Positions 1-9,249 are shown, counted from the first letter of the stretch. The stretch: DNA of 64,000 nucleotides from Phototrophicus methaneseepsis (GCF_015500095.1 NZ_CP062983.1:2790001-2854000), one strand, 5' to 3'. Numbers and translations: made by a program. Notes: generated by a model not told the origin, from the letters alone.

Positions 1-278
1 AACACCGTGCTGGCCATCACGCTAAATAAGGCAGAGAGGTTATCTGCAACCAGAATGATGCCGAATGGTGGCTCAAAGCCGCCCATCCGGTACACTTGCG
101 GGCCATCCGTCAGCACTTGTGTGAGCAAGAACAAACTCACTGCACAGGTGAGGGCGCTCCCCATCAGGCTGATATAGCGTTGTGTGCGGTCACGCTCTGT
201 CTGCGAAAAAAGCAGCCCGATAATTGCCGTGAAAAACGGAATAAAGACCACACCTAAGACGAGATTGTTGTTGCTCAT
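1..278 (-). CDS. mrpD: Mrp antiporter subunit D, N-terminal part (runs off left edge)
   Basis: This reading frame starts at an ATG at 278 and stays open to the window edge, giving the first 92 residues. It begins MSNNNLVLGVVFIPFFTAII and continues with a second hydrophobic segment and a VADNLSALFSV stretch, as at the N-terminus of NuoN/MrpD-type membrane subunits. MrpD is one of the two large proton-antiporter-like subunits of the multisubunit Mrp Na+(cation)/H+ antiporter in the inner membrane. It lies 64 bp downstream of mrpC on the same strand, in the usual A(B)-C-D order, which supports the call. The C-terminal four fifths are outside the window. Confidence 0.85.
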   Translation of the reverse strand, partial: MSNNNLVLGVVFIPFFTAIIGLLFSQTERDRTQRYISLMGSALTCAVSLFLLTQVLTDGPQVYRMGGFEPPFGIILVADNLSALFSVMASTV

Positions 279-342
279 AGTTCGTTGCTCATCGGCTGAA
301 GCTCATATGATTGACTTGATCGGCCTATTTCTTGTGAAGTTG

Positions 343-687
343 CTAGCGCTTAAGATCGCTGACTTCATCGGAATCGACAGTACGAAAACGACGTGATGCA
401 ATGTTGATGAGGCCCAGTAACAGCGCATAACTGCCGAAGCTGACCACGACAGCCGTTAGGATGAGCGCTTGGACCAGCGGGTCACTCACGGCCAGGCCTT
501 CTTCGACATTGCTTGTATAAGGTGCGACGACACCGTCATAGGCACCCGTCGAGAGGATGAAAAGGTTAATTGCTGTAAACAGCATAGAAAACCCCATCGC
601 CGCTTTAATCAGGTCGCGTCGTAATAATTGGAAGACCCCAATAGCGAACAGAACGCCAACTGCCAAGGCGAATAAGAAATCTGTCAT
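343..687 (-). CDS. mrpC: Mrp Na+/H+ antiporter subunit C (NuoK-like)
   Basis: This 114-residue membrane protein has three hydrophobic segments (about residues 3-22, 28-48 and 70-95), the size and layout of MrpC/MnhC and NuoK. Recognisable stretches are the FSMLFTAINLFILSTGAYDG region after the first helix and DPLVQALILTAVVVSFGSYA in the last helix, typical of MrpC. It is a small subunit of the Mrp cation/proton antiporter, placed between the mrpA and mrpD subunits. It starts 3 bp after the mrpAB stop, so translation is probably coupled. Confidence 0.92.
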   Translation of the reverse strand: MTDFLFALAVGVLFAIGVFQLLRRDLIKAAMGFSMLFTAINLFILSTGAYDGVVAPYTSNVEEGLAVSDPLVQALILTAVVVSFGSYALLLGLINIASRRFRTVDSDEVSDLKR

Positions 688-690
688 GGT

Positions 691-3600
691 TTAGATGCCT
701 CCTCTTGACGTGTTCGTTTCTTTTGGCGTCGTTGTTTGATGATCATCTTCTTCGTGGATAATCGGTGCTTCCTGGGGATGGGCAGTGTATTCCATCACCA
801 CGCTGAAGCCGCCGAACACCGTCATTGCCACGCCTATCTCGAATAACAGTCCGGAATTCAAATGCAACCCCAATATCGAGATGTATTGATCAATGCCGAG
901 CCATTTGCCATAGTCGAAGTGGCTGACGAAGCTGTAATGTGATGGATCAATCAGCATAGGCAGCAAGGCATTGACGCCGACCAGGACCAGACCCGTGCGC
1001 AGCAGCATCGTCGGGGAAAACGCACCTAGGCGCTTTCGTGCTTCGTCGTAACCAAAGATGACGAACCATACCGCTGTTACAAGGCCTGCGATGGCCCCGG
1101 CGGTAAAGCCATCCCCCGGCGCACTGCTCCCGTTGATGATATGTGCCATCGCCAGCAAAAAGCCCAACGGCAGTACAATGCGAGAGACCATCCTCGTAAA
1201 TGGCGTGTTCAAATTTTCAGGCGTGCGAATCTCGCTCAGGACGTCTTGCTGATACTCGCCCTGATCGGGAACGATTTCGCGCTCTGGGACGAACGGCCGT
1301 CCTGCGTTCTCAAGGCCGCGAGAGAGCAACGTGAGCACACCCAGGGCCGCCACTGAGAAAACGGTGATCTCTATGACGGTATCCATGCCACGGAAATCTG
1401 CCACAATAGCGCCGACAACATCTTCAACGCCTAACTCTTCTTCCGTCATGCACAGGTGGTAGCGTGCGATGGATGACCGGACGGTATCTGGGTCGCGTGG
1501 GCTGACGAAGACGCCTTCCAGCAGACAGAAATCACCTTGTGTGATTTCTGCTGGTTCCGGGCGGTTGACCAGAGCCGTTAGCGCAAAGACGAAGACGCTG
1601 ATACCGACCATTGCCGCGATGAGCACATCTCTGAAGATGCCCACGTTGATATTGCCGATATTGCTGCGCCCTTGCCACAATCGGACCATAACCTGCCGCC
1701 GCTGCCGCTCGCTGAGGCGGCCCAGCATCAAGATGATTAACACGGTTGTGAGCGTCTCTACGAGGAGTTGTACCAGGGCGACATCGGGCGCGTGCTCTAG
1801 TAGGAAAATGCCCGCAACGGAGTAGCCCATCACGCCAAGCGCGAGTGCTGCCGTGATGTGGCGGCGGACGATTGTCGCCAGGAAAGCGGCTGCAATCGTC
1901 AGGAACAGCAGGCAGGCCCGCAGGAAAGATGTGCCATCTAGCGCCGCTGTTGTGAGTTCAACCTGGTTCCCTCGCGCTAATTCTCTTAGCTGCCCACTGC
2001 CCAGGATAACGACAGCGACCACGCCCAAAATCACCACGAGATAGTAACGAACATAGCCCGTTTGCATTTTGGTCGCCTGAGAGCCGAGCCAATCCAGGCC
2101 GCGCACAATGGTATTGAACCATTGGTTGCCACTGGGGATGAAGCGCCAGTTGAAAATAGGCATCCACCAGCGCCGCACCAGGAAGAGCAGAACGCCTGTG
2201 ATGATAGCGCCTGTACTCAACCAGAAGGCCGTTAATTCCAGGAAATCAGGTGCAAGAAGGTGTAAATGCACTTCCAATGGGACCGTGGCTGCGATGAGCG
2301 GCTCAATCAAGGCCGTAATCAAGAATCCGAACGTAGCAGTACCCAAGGCTAATAATGCGGGGGCTGCCGTCAGGAAAATGGATGATTGGTGATAATGAAT
2401 TTCTTCTGTTGGCGGTTTAAAGAAGACATCCCACACGACGATGAGAGCCGCTGTCACGGTGAAGACAGAAGCCAGGACGACAACAGCTAGGGCTACCATT
2501 GCGCCAACGATATGCGTTTCTACAAAGGCATCAATGAGTAGTTCTTTGGCAACAAAGCCGAATAGGGGGATTAGCCCGGCCATAGAAAGGGCGGATATGG
2601 CTGCAATGACCATCATCCCTGGCATATAACGACGCATACCGCCCAATTTATCGATGACGCGCGTGCCTGTATTGTGGTCAATCGTACCGACGACAAGGAA
2701 CAAGGCCGCTTTGTAAAGGGCATGCGCCAGAATACCAATGAAAGCGGCTTTCAGTCCTTCAAATTCTGGCAGGCCAATCATTGCGACGATTGCGCCTAGT
2801 TTGCTGACGGTCGAGTAAGCGAGTAACGCTTTGAGGTCGCGCCTCGTCAGGGCAAAGAATGCGCCAAGCAGCATCGTCGTCAGGCCGAAGAAGACGAGCC
2901 CATTTGTCCATATCGCGCCTTCGTGCAACGTCGGGTAGAGGCGTGCTAACAGGTAGATGCCCGCTTTGACCATGGTTGCGGAGTGTAAATAGGCGCTGGC
3001 CGGGGTCGGGGCTTCCATCGCACCCGGTAACCAGAAATGGAACGGGAATTGGGCGCTCTTTGTAAAGGCGGCAATCATGATGAAAACCATGATCGCTGCA
3101 TAGTAAGGGTGTGAACTGAGGTCCATGTTGACGATCGTACTCAGTTCGAAGAGGGGCGCTCGCCCTAATTGCTGGCCGGCAGCCGCCCCAATCAACACGA
3201 TGCCGAGTAGTAACGCTAAGCCACCCGCGCCCGTAATCAAAAAGGCTTGACGCGCGCCTGCGCGTGCTTCGGCACTTTTCGCGCCCTTGAAGCCAATCAA
3301 CATGAAGGAGGTCACGCTTGTGAGCTCCCACATGATGAATATCGTCAGTAAATTGCCTGAAAGCACGAGGCCCAGCATCGCCCCCGCGAAAGCCGCAAGC
3401 CACATCATAAAGCGGCTTTGCTCGGCTTCATCATCAAAGTAATAGCCTGCGTACAAGAAAATCGCGGCACCGATGCCCGTCACAATCAGGCCGAACATCA
3501 GGGAAAGCCCGTCGATATACCACGATAACGAAAGGCCTAGTTCCGGCACCCACTCAATGAGCCGTGCAAAGGCCTGCCCTTCGTGATCAACGACCTGTAC

Positions 3601-3762
3601 GTAAGGGAAGTATCCGAGTAAGGCGATGAAAAGGGCGGCCATCGTCAGTGCAGAGAGCCACGCACGCCCATCTTTTGTGATGAGCTTATTCAGGGGTGTG
3701 ATGGCGATGATCATCGCCATGATAAACGGTGTTGCTACGATTAGAGCAATATCCATCGTCAA
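691..3762 (-). CDS. mrpA: Mrp antiporter subunit A fused to subunit B
   Basis: At 1023 residues this is longer than a stand-alone MrpA (about 770-800). Residues about 60-480 are the NuoL-like proton-channel domain; the signature TKSAQFPFHFWLPGAM and the following APTPASAYLHSATMVKAG are present. A middle stretch holds the MrpA-specific C-terminal helices. Residues about 860-1000 match MrpB (GSSAPGDGFTAGAIAGL and a final VVMEYT helix), so MrpA and MrpB are one polypeptide. Such A-B fusions are known in rhizobial Pha-type systems. The complex exports Na+ or other cations in exchange for protons and supports pH and salt tolerance. It is the first gene of the minus-strand mrpAB-mrpC-mrpD operon. 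Confidence 0.95.
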   Translation of the reverse strand: MTMDIALIVATPFIMAMIIAITPLNKLITKDGRAWLSALTMAALFIALLGYFPYVQVVDHEGQAFARLIEWVPELGLSLSWYIDGLSLMFGLIVTGIGAAIFLYAGYYFDDEAEQSRFMMWLAAFAGAMLGLVLSGNLLTIFIMWELTSVTSFMLIGFKGAKSAEARAGARQAFLITGAGGLALLLGIVLIGAAAGQQLGRAPLFELSTIVNMDLSSHPYYAAIMVFIMIAAFTKSAQFPFHFWLPGAMEAPTPASAYLHSATMVKAGIYLLARLYPTLHEGAIWTNGLVFFGLTTMLLGAFFALTRRDLKALLAYSTVSKLGAIVAMIGLPEFEGLKAAFIGILAHALYKAALFLVVGTIDHNTGTRVIDKLGGMRRYMPGMMVIAAISALSMAGLIPLFGFVAKELLIDAFVETHIVGAMVALAVVVLASVFTVTAALIVVWDVFFKPPTEEIHYHQSSIFLTAAPALLALGTATFGFLITALIEPLIAATVPLEVHLHLLAPDFLELTAFWLSTGAIITGVLLFLVRRWWMPIFNWRFIPSGNQWFNTIVRGLDWLGSQATKMQTGYVRYYLVVILGVVAVVILGSGQLRELARGNQVELTTAALDGTSFLRACLLFLTIAAAFLATIVRRHITAALALGVMGYSVAGIFLLEHAPDVALVQLLVETLTTVLIILMLGRLSERQRRQVMVRLWQGRSNIGNINVGIFRDVLIAAMVGISVFVFALTALVNRPEPAEITQGDFCLLEGVFVSPRDPDTVRSSIARYHLCMTEEELGVEDVVGAIVADFRGMDTVIEITVFSVAALGVLTLLSRGLENAGRPFVPEREIVPDQGEYQQDVLSEIRTPENLNTPFTRMVSRIVLPLGFLLAMAHIINGSSAPGDGFTAGAIAGLVTAVWFVIFGYDEARKRLGAFSPTMLLRTGLVLVGVNALLPMLIDPSHYSFVSHFDYGKWLGIDQYISILGLHLNSGLLFEIGVAMTVFGGFSVVMEYTAHPQEAPIIHEEDDHQTTTPKETNTSRGGI

Positions 3763-3967
3763 CCTTGTCTTACGACGATTGGCGCGATGCTAAATTCACG
3801 CATATGGACATTTCAGTAGTGCAAAATGGTCTAAATTTTATGAGAACAGCGTCGTGATAGGGTGTGATGCCAACTCATTTGTGACCCCTTTCACGTAAAA
3901 TTTCAGGGGAGTATAACAATCTTGATGAATTGGGGCTAGGGAATTCGGGAAGAATTGCATTAATGTC

Positions 3968-3995
3968 GAATGCCGTATCGGCTGATACGGCATTC
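3968..3995 (-). terminator. Perfect 12-bp hairpin after etfBA
   Basis: GAATGCCGTATC and GATACGGCATTC pair perfectly around a 4-base loop, 25 bp beyond the etfA stop codon. On the minus strand it is followed only by a weak T-rich stretch, so it may be an imperfect intrinsic terminator or an mRNA 3' stabilising stem. It separates etfBA from the mrp operon promoter region. Confidence 0.6.
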
Positions 3996-4020
3996 TGGTC
4001 TTTGTGCTAAGTTAATGCTT

Positions 4021-5049
4021 TTACTTGCCCAGGCGCTTTTTGAGCTCGGCTGTGAGGGCAGGTAAGAAGTCATACAGGTCTTCGACAACGCCATATCGCG
4101 CCAGCTTAAAGATCGGTGCTTCAGCATCTTTGTTGACAGCGACGATAACTTTGCTGCCGCGCATCCCCGCCTGATGCTGAATAGCGCCGCTGATCCCTGC
4201 GGCGATATACAGGTCCGGGTTAACAACCTTGCCTGTCTGCCCGATTTGATGCTCATAGGGTATATAACCCGCATCCACGGCAGCACGGCTGGCACCAACA
4301 GCGGCACCAAGGGTATCTGCGAGCGGCTGAATGACATTTGCGAAGCCATCCTGCGCTTTCCAGACGGTCGCGTCGGCTGCATCGGCGGGGGCTGCGTTGG
4401 GGTTATTCGCCATGCCGCGCCCAGCACTGATGACAATAGCCGCGTCTGTGAGGCTGACGGATTCCGATTCCGACTCTAAGGATTCAATCTGTGTGGTGAT
4501 GTCATCGGCTGCTAGTACCGGGCTGACTTGCGTCACAGTCGCTGTTCCAGTGCCTTTTTCCGGTGTGGGGAAAGCCCGTCCACGAAGAGTGACGAAGGTG
4601 GTTGCTCCGCTGGCTTTGACGGTGCTGGTAACTTTGCCCGCGTAAGCAGGGCGCACCGCGATGAGGTCATCGCCATCGATACTGAGTTCGGTGACATCGC
4701 CAATCATGCCGCTATTGGTATCTGCTGCGGAACTCGCCAGCAGTTCGCGCCCACTCGTACTGGCGACAGCGACGACCGCTTTAGGGTTGTGCTCGCTCAC
4801 AAGTTGACTGAGTAGGGCGGCGTAAGGCTCCAGGCGATAAGGTTCTAAGGTGGTGTCATCGCAGACGAGCGCATTGTCTGCCCCATAAGCGCCTGCTTCT
4901 GAAGCGATATCTGTAGCTCCCTGGCCCAGGATGACGGCTGTTACATCCGTATTGAGACTCGTTGCGAGGCTTTTGGCTGCGCCGAGCGCTTCCCAACTGG
5001 TCGGGCTTGCTTTGCCTTCGAAGGTTTCAATCCATGCAAAGATGCTCAT
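4021..5049 (-). CDS. etfA: Electron transfer flavoprotein alpha subunit
   Basis: The 342-residue protein has the EtfA/FixB layout: an N-terminal nucleotide-binding-like domain (about 1-195) and a C-terminal FAD-binding domain (about 205-335). The C-terminal domain carries VISAGRGM, HQIGQTGKVVNPDLYIAAGI and GAIQHQAGM, the conserved FAD-contact motifs of the family. With EtfB it forms a soluble heterodimer that takes electrons from acyl-CoA dehydrogenases and passes them to ETF:quinone oxidoreductase or another acceptor. Its start codon overlaps the etfB stop by 4 bp, indicating translational coupling. The acyl-CoA dehydrogenase at 10032 is a plausible electron donor. Confidence 0.96.
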   Translation of the reverse strand: MSIFAWIETFEGKASPTSWEALGAAKSLATSLNTDVTAVILGQGATDIASEAGAYGADNALVCDDTTLEPYRLEPYAALLSQLVSEHNPKAVVAVASTSGRELLASSAADTNSGMIGDVTELSIDGDDLIAVRPAYAGKVTSTVKASGATTFVTLRGRAFPTPEKGTGTATVTQVSPVLAADDITTQIESLESESESVSLTDAAIVISAGRGMANNPNAAPADAADATVWKAQDGFANVIQPLADTLGAAVGASRAAVDAGYIPYEHQIGQTGKVVNPDLYIAAGISGAIQHQAGMRGSKVIVAVNKDAEAPIFKLARYGVVEDLYDFLPALTAELKKRLGK

Positions 5050-5831
5050 AGGACTTTTTCCTCCAGGAGCTTGTCGACCAGTTTCGTTGCTTTTTCTTCG
5101 ATTGTTGCGCCTTCGATGATCTCTGTTGTGATATCGCGTGCAGGTGGGTTTTCGTAGCTGAGCACTTCCGTAGGCGCTTGAGGCAGCTCAATACCCAGGT
5201 CTGAGGCACCCCATACAGGGATCGTCGCTTTTGAGGCTTTACGAATGCCGATGAACGAGGGGTAGCGTGGCTCATTAATGCCTTTGACCACGCTGATAAC
5301 GACGGGCAGCTTTGCTGTAACCGTTTGTTTGCCATGTTCTACAGCGCGCTCAACTTTGATGGTCCCGGCGTCTGCATCTAATTCCAGGATTTTGCTGACG
5401 AAGCTGAGCACGGTCCAGCCTAGTTTGCGGGCCGTTTGGTAAATGTGTTGGTCTGTCTGGGTGTCGATGGCTTCTTTACCGAAGATTGCTAATTGAACAT
5501 CGCCAAGCTTTTGCACAGCCCCTGCGGCCAAAGTTGACCAGATCAGGCTGTCACCCATGTTTGCACTTTCTTCTGTGACGCGGATGGCTTCGTTCAATCC
5601 CATCGCCAGGCTGTGCTTGAGCGCTTCTTCGTGGCTATCGTCGCCAACGGCGATGACAGTTGCTTTACCACCCGTGTTCTTAGCCTGGACAATCGCCTCT
5701 TCGAGAGCGTATTCGTCCCAGGGATTGACAACATTCGCGGCATCCCAGACGACGTTACCACTGCCATCGACTTCCACCTTGGCGGCAGTATCGGGTGTGC
5801 TGCGGGTAAATGTGACAATATGCAAGGTCAT
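5046..5831 (-). CDS. etfB: Electron transfer flavoprotein beta subunit
   Basis: This 261-residue protein is the usual length of EtfB/FixA. It shows the conserved VVNPWDEYALEEA segment near residue 35, the VIAVGDD strand and the C-terminal PRYPSFIGIRKASK region that contacts AMP in the family. It forms the ETF heterodimer with the following gene. A strong AGGAGG ribosome binding site lies 4 bases upstream of the ATG at 5831. It heads a two-gene operon with etfA. Confidence 0.96.
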   Translation of the reverse strand: MTLHIVTFTRSTPDTAAKVEVDGSGNVVWDAANVVNPWDEYALEEAIVQAKNTGGKATVIAVGDDSHEEALKHSLAMGLNEAIRVTEESANMGDSLIWSTLAAGAVQKLGDVQLAIFGKEAIDTQTDQHIYQTARKLGWTVLSFVSKILELDADAGTIKVERAVEHGKQTVTAKLPVVISVVKGINEPRYPSFIGIRKASKATIPVWGASDLGIELPQAPTEVLSYENPPARDITTEIIEGATIEEKATKLVDKLLEEKVL

Positions 5832-5982
5832 AACCTCCTAATTTTATGAATAACCAGCGCTGCCCATTAAGCAGCGATCATCTCTTGAGTTTGTGATGTG
5901 GGGCGTATACAGCGCCTACACGGGCTATTGTAGCTGTTTTTGGGGCAAATTCTAAGAGACGTTGATAACTGAGATTGGACGA

Positions 5983-6558
5983 TTATTCGCCTGTAAATGG
6001 CATCCAGTCCGTCTCCGGTTTCCAGAATGTGCCATCTGGTAGGGTGGTTGTCTCATCACAAACCACATCTGTTACATTGGCCCCTTGCATGAGCGCCCCT
6101 TCGAGATTAGCGCCTATAAGGACCGCATTCCATAGGTTGCATGCTTTGAGAATGGCGCTCTTGAGCGTGGTATGAGAGAGATCGGCACGTGCCAGGTTTG
6201 CATTGGAGAGATCACACGCGGTCATATCCGCATGTGTGAGCTTCACCTGGCGTAGATTAGCCTCTATGAAGCGGGCTTTTGCCAGGACTGCCTGTTGCAG
6301 ATCGGCATCATAGAGATAGGCGCGGTCCAGCGTGGCATGGCTGAGGTTAACGCCTTTGAGTTTGGCCGTTGCCAACGTTGCTTTTGCCAGTTTGGCTTTT
6401 GTGAGGTCGCTATCGCACAGGGTGCCATCTTGGAGGATGCCGCGCTCTTGCAAAAAGTAGAGGGCATGCAGGGCAGCATCGTTACTGCCTTTGCGTAGTT
6501 GTTCGATATATTGCTCGGTTGAACGAAAATTGCCGATGAAATGTCTGAGCCGATTCAT
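5983..6558 (-). CDS. Pentapeptide-repeat protein
   Basis: The 191-residue product has a run of about 20 tandem A(D/N)LXX-type pentapeptides from about residue 48 to 165 (for example DLTKAKLAKATLATAKL and ADLSHTTLKSAILKACNL). These fold into a right-handed quadrilateral beta-helix. The N-terminal 45 residues form a short helical cap with QYIEQLRKGSNDAALHAL, and the C-terminal segment TTLPDGTFWKPETDW is the typical closing motif of many family members. The function of such proteins is usually unknown; a few mimic DNA. No signal peptide is present. It stands alone between etfB and the Pmp3-like gene. Confidence 0.9.
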   Translation of the reverse strand: MNRLRHFIGNFRSTEQYIEQLRKGSNDAALHALYFLQERGILQDGTLCDSDLTKAKLAKATLATAKLKGVNLSHATLDRAYLYDADLQQAVLAKARFIEANLRQVKLTHADMTACDLSNANLARADLSHTTLKSAILKACNLWNAVLIGANLEGALMQGANVTDVVCDETTTLPDGTFWKPETDWMPFTGE

Positions 6559-6662
6559 AAGCGCCTGTACATATGGACTGTTTGCCCAACTATACCGGGT
6601 TCACAGCGCTCAGGACAATATCAGCTTGTTGATAAGCCTTCAAAAAAGAGGGTAAAATAGAA

Positions 6663-6681
6663 ATGCCGCTCACAGCGGCAT
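6663..6681 (-). terminator. Intrinsic terminator after Pmp3-like gene
   Basis: ATGCCGCT and AGCGGCAT pair perfectly around a 3-base loop. On the minus strand the stem is followed by TTCTATTTT, 38 bp after the stop of the Pmp3-like gene. Confidence 0.75.
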
Positions 6682-6718
6682 CTCCGAAGGGTTGTTTAGT
6701 TGATAATGTTTATGCGGC

Positions 6719-6898
6719 TCAACGATGACGATCGCGTCGTTCTTGTTCTACCATATAGTTTAAAAGCAGGGCCGCAATGACGCCGGGGACCCAACCTGCA
6801 ACTGTCAGTGCTGTTACGATGATGATGGTACCACAGCCGCGATCCAGCACAGCCAGCGGCGGCAGAATGATACAAAGCAGCGCTCTAAAGCACCCCAT
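6719..6898 (-). CDS. Pmp3/YqaE-family small membrane protein
   Basis: This short gene encodes 59 residues starting MGCFRALLCIILPPLAVLDR. The order is a hydrophobic helix with the LPPLAV motif, RGCG, a second helix with VPGVIAALL, and a charged tail EQERRDRHR. That is the UPF0057 (Pmp3/YqaE/Ric1) pattern: helix 1 with LPP, RGC, helix 2 with PG. Family members are stress-induced and influence membrane potential and cation tolerance in yeast and plants; the bacterial role is not settled. AGGAG lies 7 bases before the ATG at 6898, and a terminator follows, so it is probably monocistronic. Confidence 0.85.
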   Translation of the reverse strand: MGCFRALLCIILPPLAVLDRGCGTIIIVTALTVAGWVPGVIAALLLNYMVEQERRDRHR

Positions 6899-6986
6899 TG
6901 TTTGCTCCTATAGATGATTCGATGTCTATAGCTATACGTATTCACCCTGAAGGGCGTTGCGGTGTGGAGGGCAATGCTTTGGGGCT

Positions 6987-7430
6987 CTATTCGTTATTTT
7001 GCCATGTGAGCGGTGGCAGAGTGTCCTCATTGATGACTGCTTCTAAAAATCGGGCTGCCTGGTCCATATCTTGGCTAAGTGTGACTTGCTGGATGAGGTC
7101 ACGGTGCACAGTCAACAGGACGGCCCAGGGTCCGACGGGCTTCATCGTCACATTACGCATGGATGTCGCGTTGTTCTCATTGCTAAGCTGGATGCGCACC
7201 TGAATTTCCAGTGATTCGCCGTTGCCCCATGCTTCAGATGTATGTTCACCCAATAAAAACATCGCCGTCGAGACAGCCGCCAACCGCTGGGTACTGCCAT
7301 TCTGGGGCAGTGTGGTGCAAAGGGTCGTGCCGCGTACGTGCAGGAGCAGGATGCCATCAATTGCCAGATTGGATTCCTGTAAGGACCATAAGCAGCGCGT
7401 TGCCAGGGCTGATTGTCGCTCATTGAACAT
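6987..7430 (-). CDS. Roadblock/LC7-domain protein
   Basis: The 147-residue protein looks like a single Roadblock/LC7 domain. A first helix (ERQSALATRCLWSLQES) is followed by the strand DGILLLHVRGTTLCTTLPQN and the helix RLAAVSTAMFLLGEHTSEAW. Then come the strands ESLEIQVRIQL and PWAVLLTVHRD and a closing helix. In bacteria these domains often regulate small Ras-like GTPases of the MglA type. No GTPase gene is adjacent here, so partners are unknown. The ribosome binding site is weak and the start at 7430 is the best supported ATG. Confidence 0.7.
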   Translation of the reverse strand: MFNERQSALATRCLWSLQESNLAIDGILLLHVRGTTLCTTLPQNGSTQRLAAVSTAMFLLGEHTSEAWGNGESLEIQVRIQLSNENNATSMRNVTMKPVGPWAVLLTVHRDLIQQVTLSQDMDQAARFLEAVINEDTLPPLTWQNNE

Positions 7431-7507
7431 GGCGTCGTTCTCGTTGAAGCATCTTTGAAGAAGCGTATTGTCTTCGTGTTTGCTTTATTGAAGCACAAAA
7501 TAGCCCA

Positions 7508-8194
7508 TCATAGGAATTGTTCTTGCAGGAATGTGGCAATAATTTCCCCCATACGCTGCGCGGCATCTGGCATCAGGTGCATGCCATCAAAGGTATAGGT
7601 GTAGCCCCATTTCTGACGCTCAGTTTCATAATCGTCCCAATCGCTGCCGCTGCGTTTGCCAATTTGCAGGATAAACCCAATTTCGACAGGGTCGCGCTCA
7701 ATAGGATTTTCCGGGGCAAAATCCGGGTATAGATCCAGAATAGGGATGCCTAAATCTGTGGCGACATCTCTGGCAGCATCTGTGTATTGTTGACGCACTT
7801 CCAGCAGTTCGCGGCTATATTCAGTGGGTGCTAAGCCCACTGCCGTGAGGATGCGATGCCCCAACAGCGTCGTCAGAATATCGCGCATCGCCTGAGCGTG
7901 CTCCTCCGGCGTGACGATGCCATCCGGTAAAAGCCCCTTGGCTTGTTTGTAATAACTGCGTGTTTTGGGCATACAGTATGTGACGGCATCATTACCGCCA
8001 ACCATCACAAAGGCGATGTCAGGCTGGTGTTCTTCAATTTCTTCTTCGACACGCCGCTGAATGTTGACGGCCGTATCGCCACCGACACCAGCATTGATGA
8101 TTTCGTGATCTGGCAGCTGCTCCGCCACCCTATCGACGAAGTTACCGCCGTAACCACCCCATGTCAGGCTATCCCCAAGGAACAAGATTCGCAT
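7508..8194 (-). CDS. SGNH/GDSL-family hydrolase
   Basis: The 228-residue protein begins MRILFLGDSLTWG, the GDS block I motif with the nucleophile Ser9. It continues with NAGVGGDT (block II Gly), VMVGGNDAV (block III GxND) and ends with FDGMHLMPDAA (block V DxxH). All four SGNH landmarks are therefore present. Members are esterases, lipases or carbohydrate deacetylases; the substrate cannot be told. No signal peptide is visible, so it is probably cytoplasmic. GGAAG lies 6 bases before the ATG. It is divergent from the small membrane protein at 8309. Confidence 0.88.
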   Translation of the reverse strand: MRILFLGDSLTWGGYGGNFVDRVAEQLPDHEIINAGVGGDTAVNIQRRVEEEIEEHQPDIAFVMVGGNDAVTYCMPKTRSYYKQAKGLLPDGIVTPEEHAQAMRDILTTLLGHRILTAVGLAPTEYSRELLEVRQQYTDAARDVATDLGIPILDLYPDFAPENPIERDPVEIGFILQIGKRSGSDWDDYETERQKWGYTYTFDGMHLMPDAAQRMGEIIATFLQEQFL

Positions 8195-8308
8195 TGTTCA
8201 CTTCCATTTATTTGCTTTGTGTGGTTCATATGGATTTTAATGTAATTGCAGACACGATGTGTATCGGTGTATTGCTCTTTCTACTTATTGATATGTGAGG
8301 TATTGCTC

Positions 8309-8497
8309 ATGACCCAAAAACCCAAGCGCAAGAACAATCCAAGTCGTCAGATTAAGCTCATTTTTGTGGGTGGCATCGTCATTGTTGTGGCCCTTGTCCT
8401 CATGTTGACTGTGTTGGGCCCAAGCGTTGGCAGGGTATATTCGAACGTCGTCCAGGTTTTGCCGGAGGCTACAGCCCTGGTGACGAGCATGCCTTAA
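8309..8497 (+). CDS. Small single-pass membrane protein of unknown function
   Basis: This 62-residue protein has a basic N-terminus (TQKPKRKNNPSRQIK) followed by one strongly hydrophobic helix (about 17-37) and a short non-cytoplasmic tail, consistent with an N-in single-span protein. The ATG at 8309 is preceded by GAGG at a workable distance; an upstream in-frame ATG at 8246 would add an unlikely 21 residues. No family is recognised. Confidence 0.5.
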   Translation: MTQKPKRKNNPSRQIKLIFVGGIVIVVALVLMLTVLGPSVGRVYSNVVQVLPEATALVTSMP

Positions 8498-8524
8498 CCG
8501 CCCACTATCGCTCGCATAGCTTTA

Positions 8525-9142
8525 TTAGCGCAGCATAGCTTTCGCCAGGGCGATAACCTCGTCACTATCGGGCAGTGGTTCTTGCCAGAAAATGTCTGGG
8601 CTGATTTGGAGCTTTGGCAGAGATGTCGAATGATATAAATAGGCTTCATCGAGTTCTGCCAGCTCGTATAGGCCATTATCATTCAAGTGATAAAAGAGGA
8701 CCTCTTCTGTCGCCATGTCGATGACCCAATACTCTGGGACGCGTGCCATCTCATAGGCAAGGAATTTCTCCACACGATCACGGCGGTGGCTTTCCGGCGT
8801 GCTAATTTCAACGATGAGGAGCGCTTGTTCAACGGGCGTATGGCTCTGGTCTGTCGCTTGATACACAATGACATCAGGCCTGCGAAGGGTCTCCGGTGTC
8901 TTAAAGAGGGCATTCTCGCCGACTTGACCCGCTTGCCCGCTGGCACTGAAATAGTTGCGGAACAGTTCGGTTAAGAACCCCTGCACATCTTTACAAGTTT
9001 CGTCATGGAGCGGTAAATCAATGACGCTCCCATTGATCCATTCGCTGGGTGCTTTTTGCGTATACGTCTCCAGGAATGCTTTTTCGGCAACGTCTTGTGC
9101 GATGATGGTCCCGCTGGGTAATATTTTGCTCGTCAAACCCAT
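8525..9142 (-). CDS. Uma2-family (DUF820) putative restriction-type endonuclease
   Basis: The 205-residue protein carries the PD-(D/E)XK core typical of Uma2: RRPDVIVY (catalytic Asp), then LLIVEISTPES (Glu) and DRVEKFLAYEMARVPEYWVID. The N-terminal part has a WINGSVIDLP strand in the place of the usual YELIDGEL segment. The family is greatly expanded in cyanobacteria and Chloroflexota, where its role is uncertain. It stands alone. Confidence 0.88.
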   Translation of the reverse strand: MGLTSKILPSGTIIAQDVAEKAFLETYTQKAPSEWINGSVIDLPLHDETCKDVQGFLTELFRNYFSASGQAGQVGENALFKTPETLRRPDVIVYQATDQSHTPVEQALLIVEISTPESHRRDRVEKFLAYEMARVPEYWVIDMATEEVLFYHLNDNGLYELAELDEAYLYHSTSLPKLQISPDIFWQEPLPDSDEVIALAKAMLR

Positions 9143-9249
9143 TTCGCTATCTCACTCTTCAGTTGGCATTTCTAATCGCATTTCTAATCAAGCGACTTTA
9201 CGTAATCTACAAGTCATACGATCCAGTTCGCGCAGTCAGTTTACCAGAT

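Noticed and set aside
4174-4815. Plus-strand open frames opposite etfA
   Set aside because: They are antisense shadows of a clear gene and their products look random.
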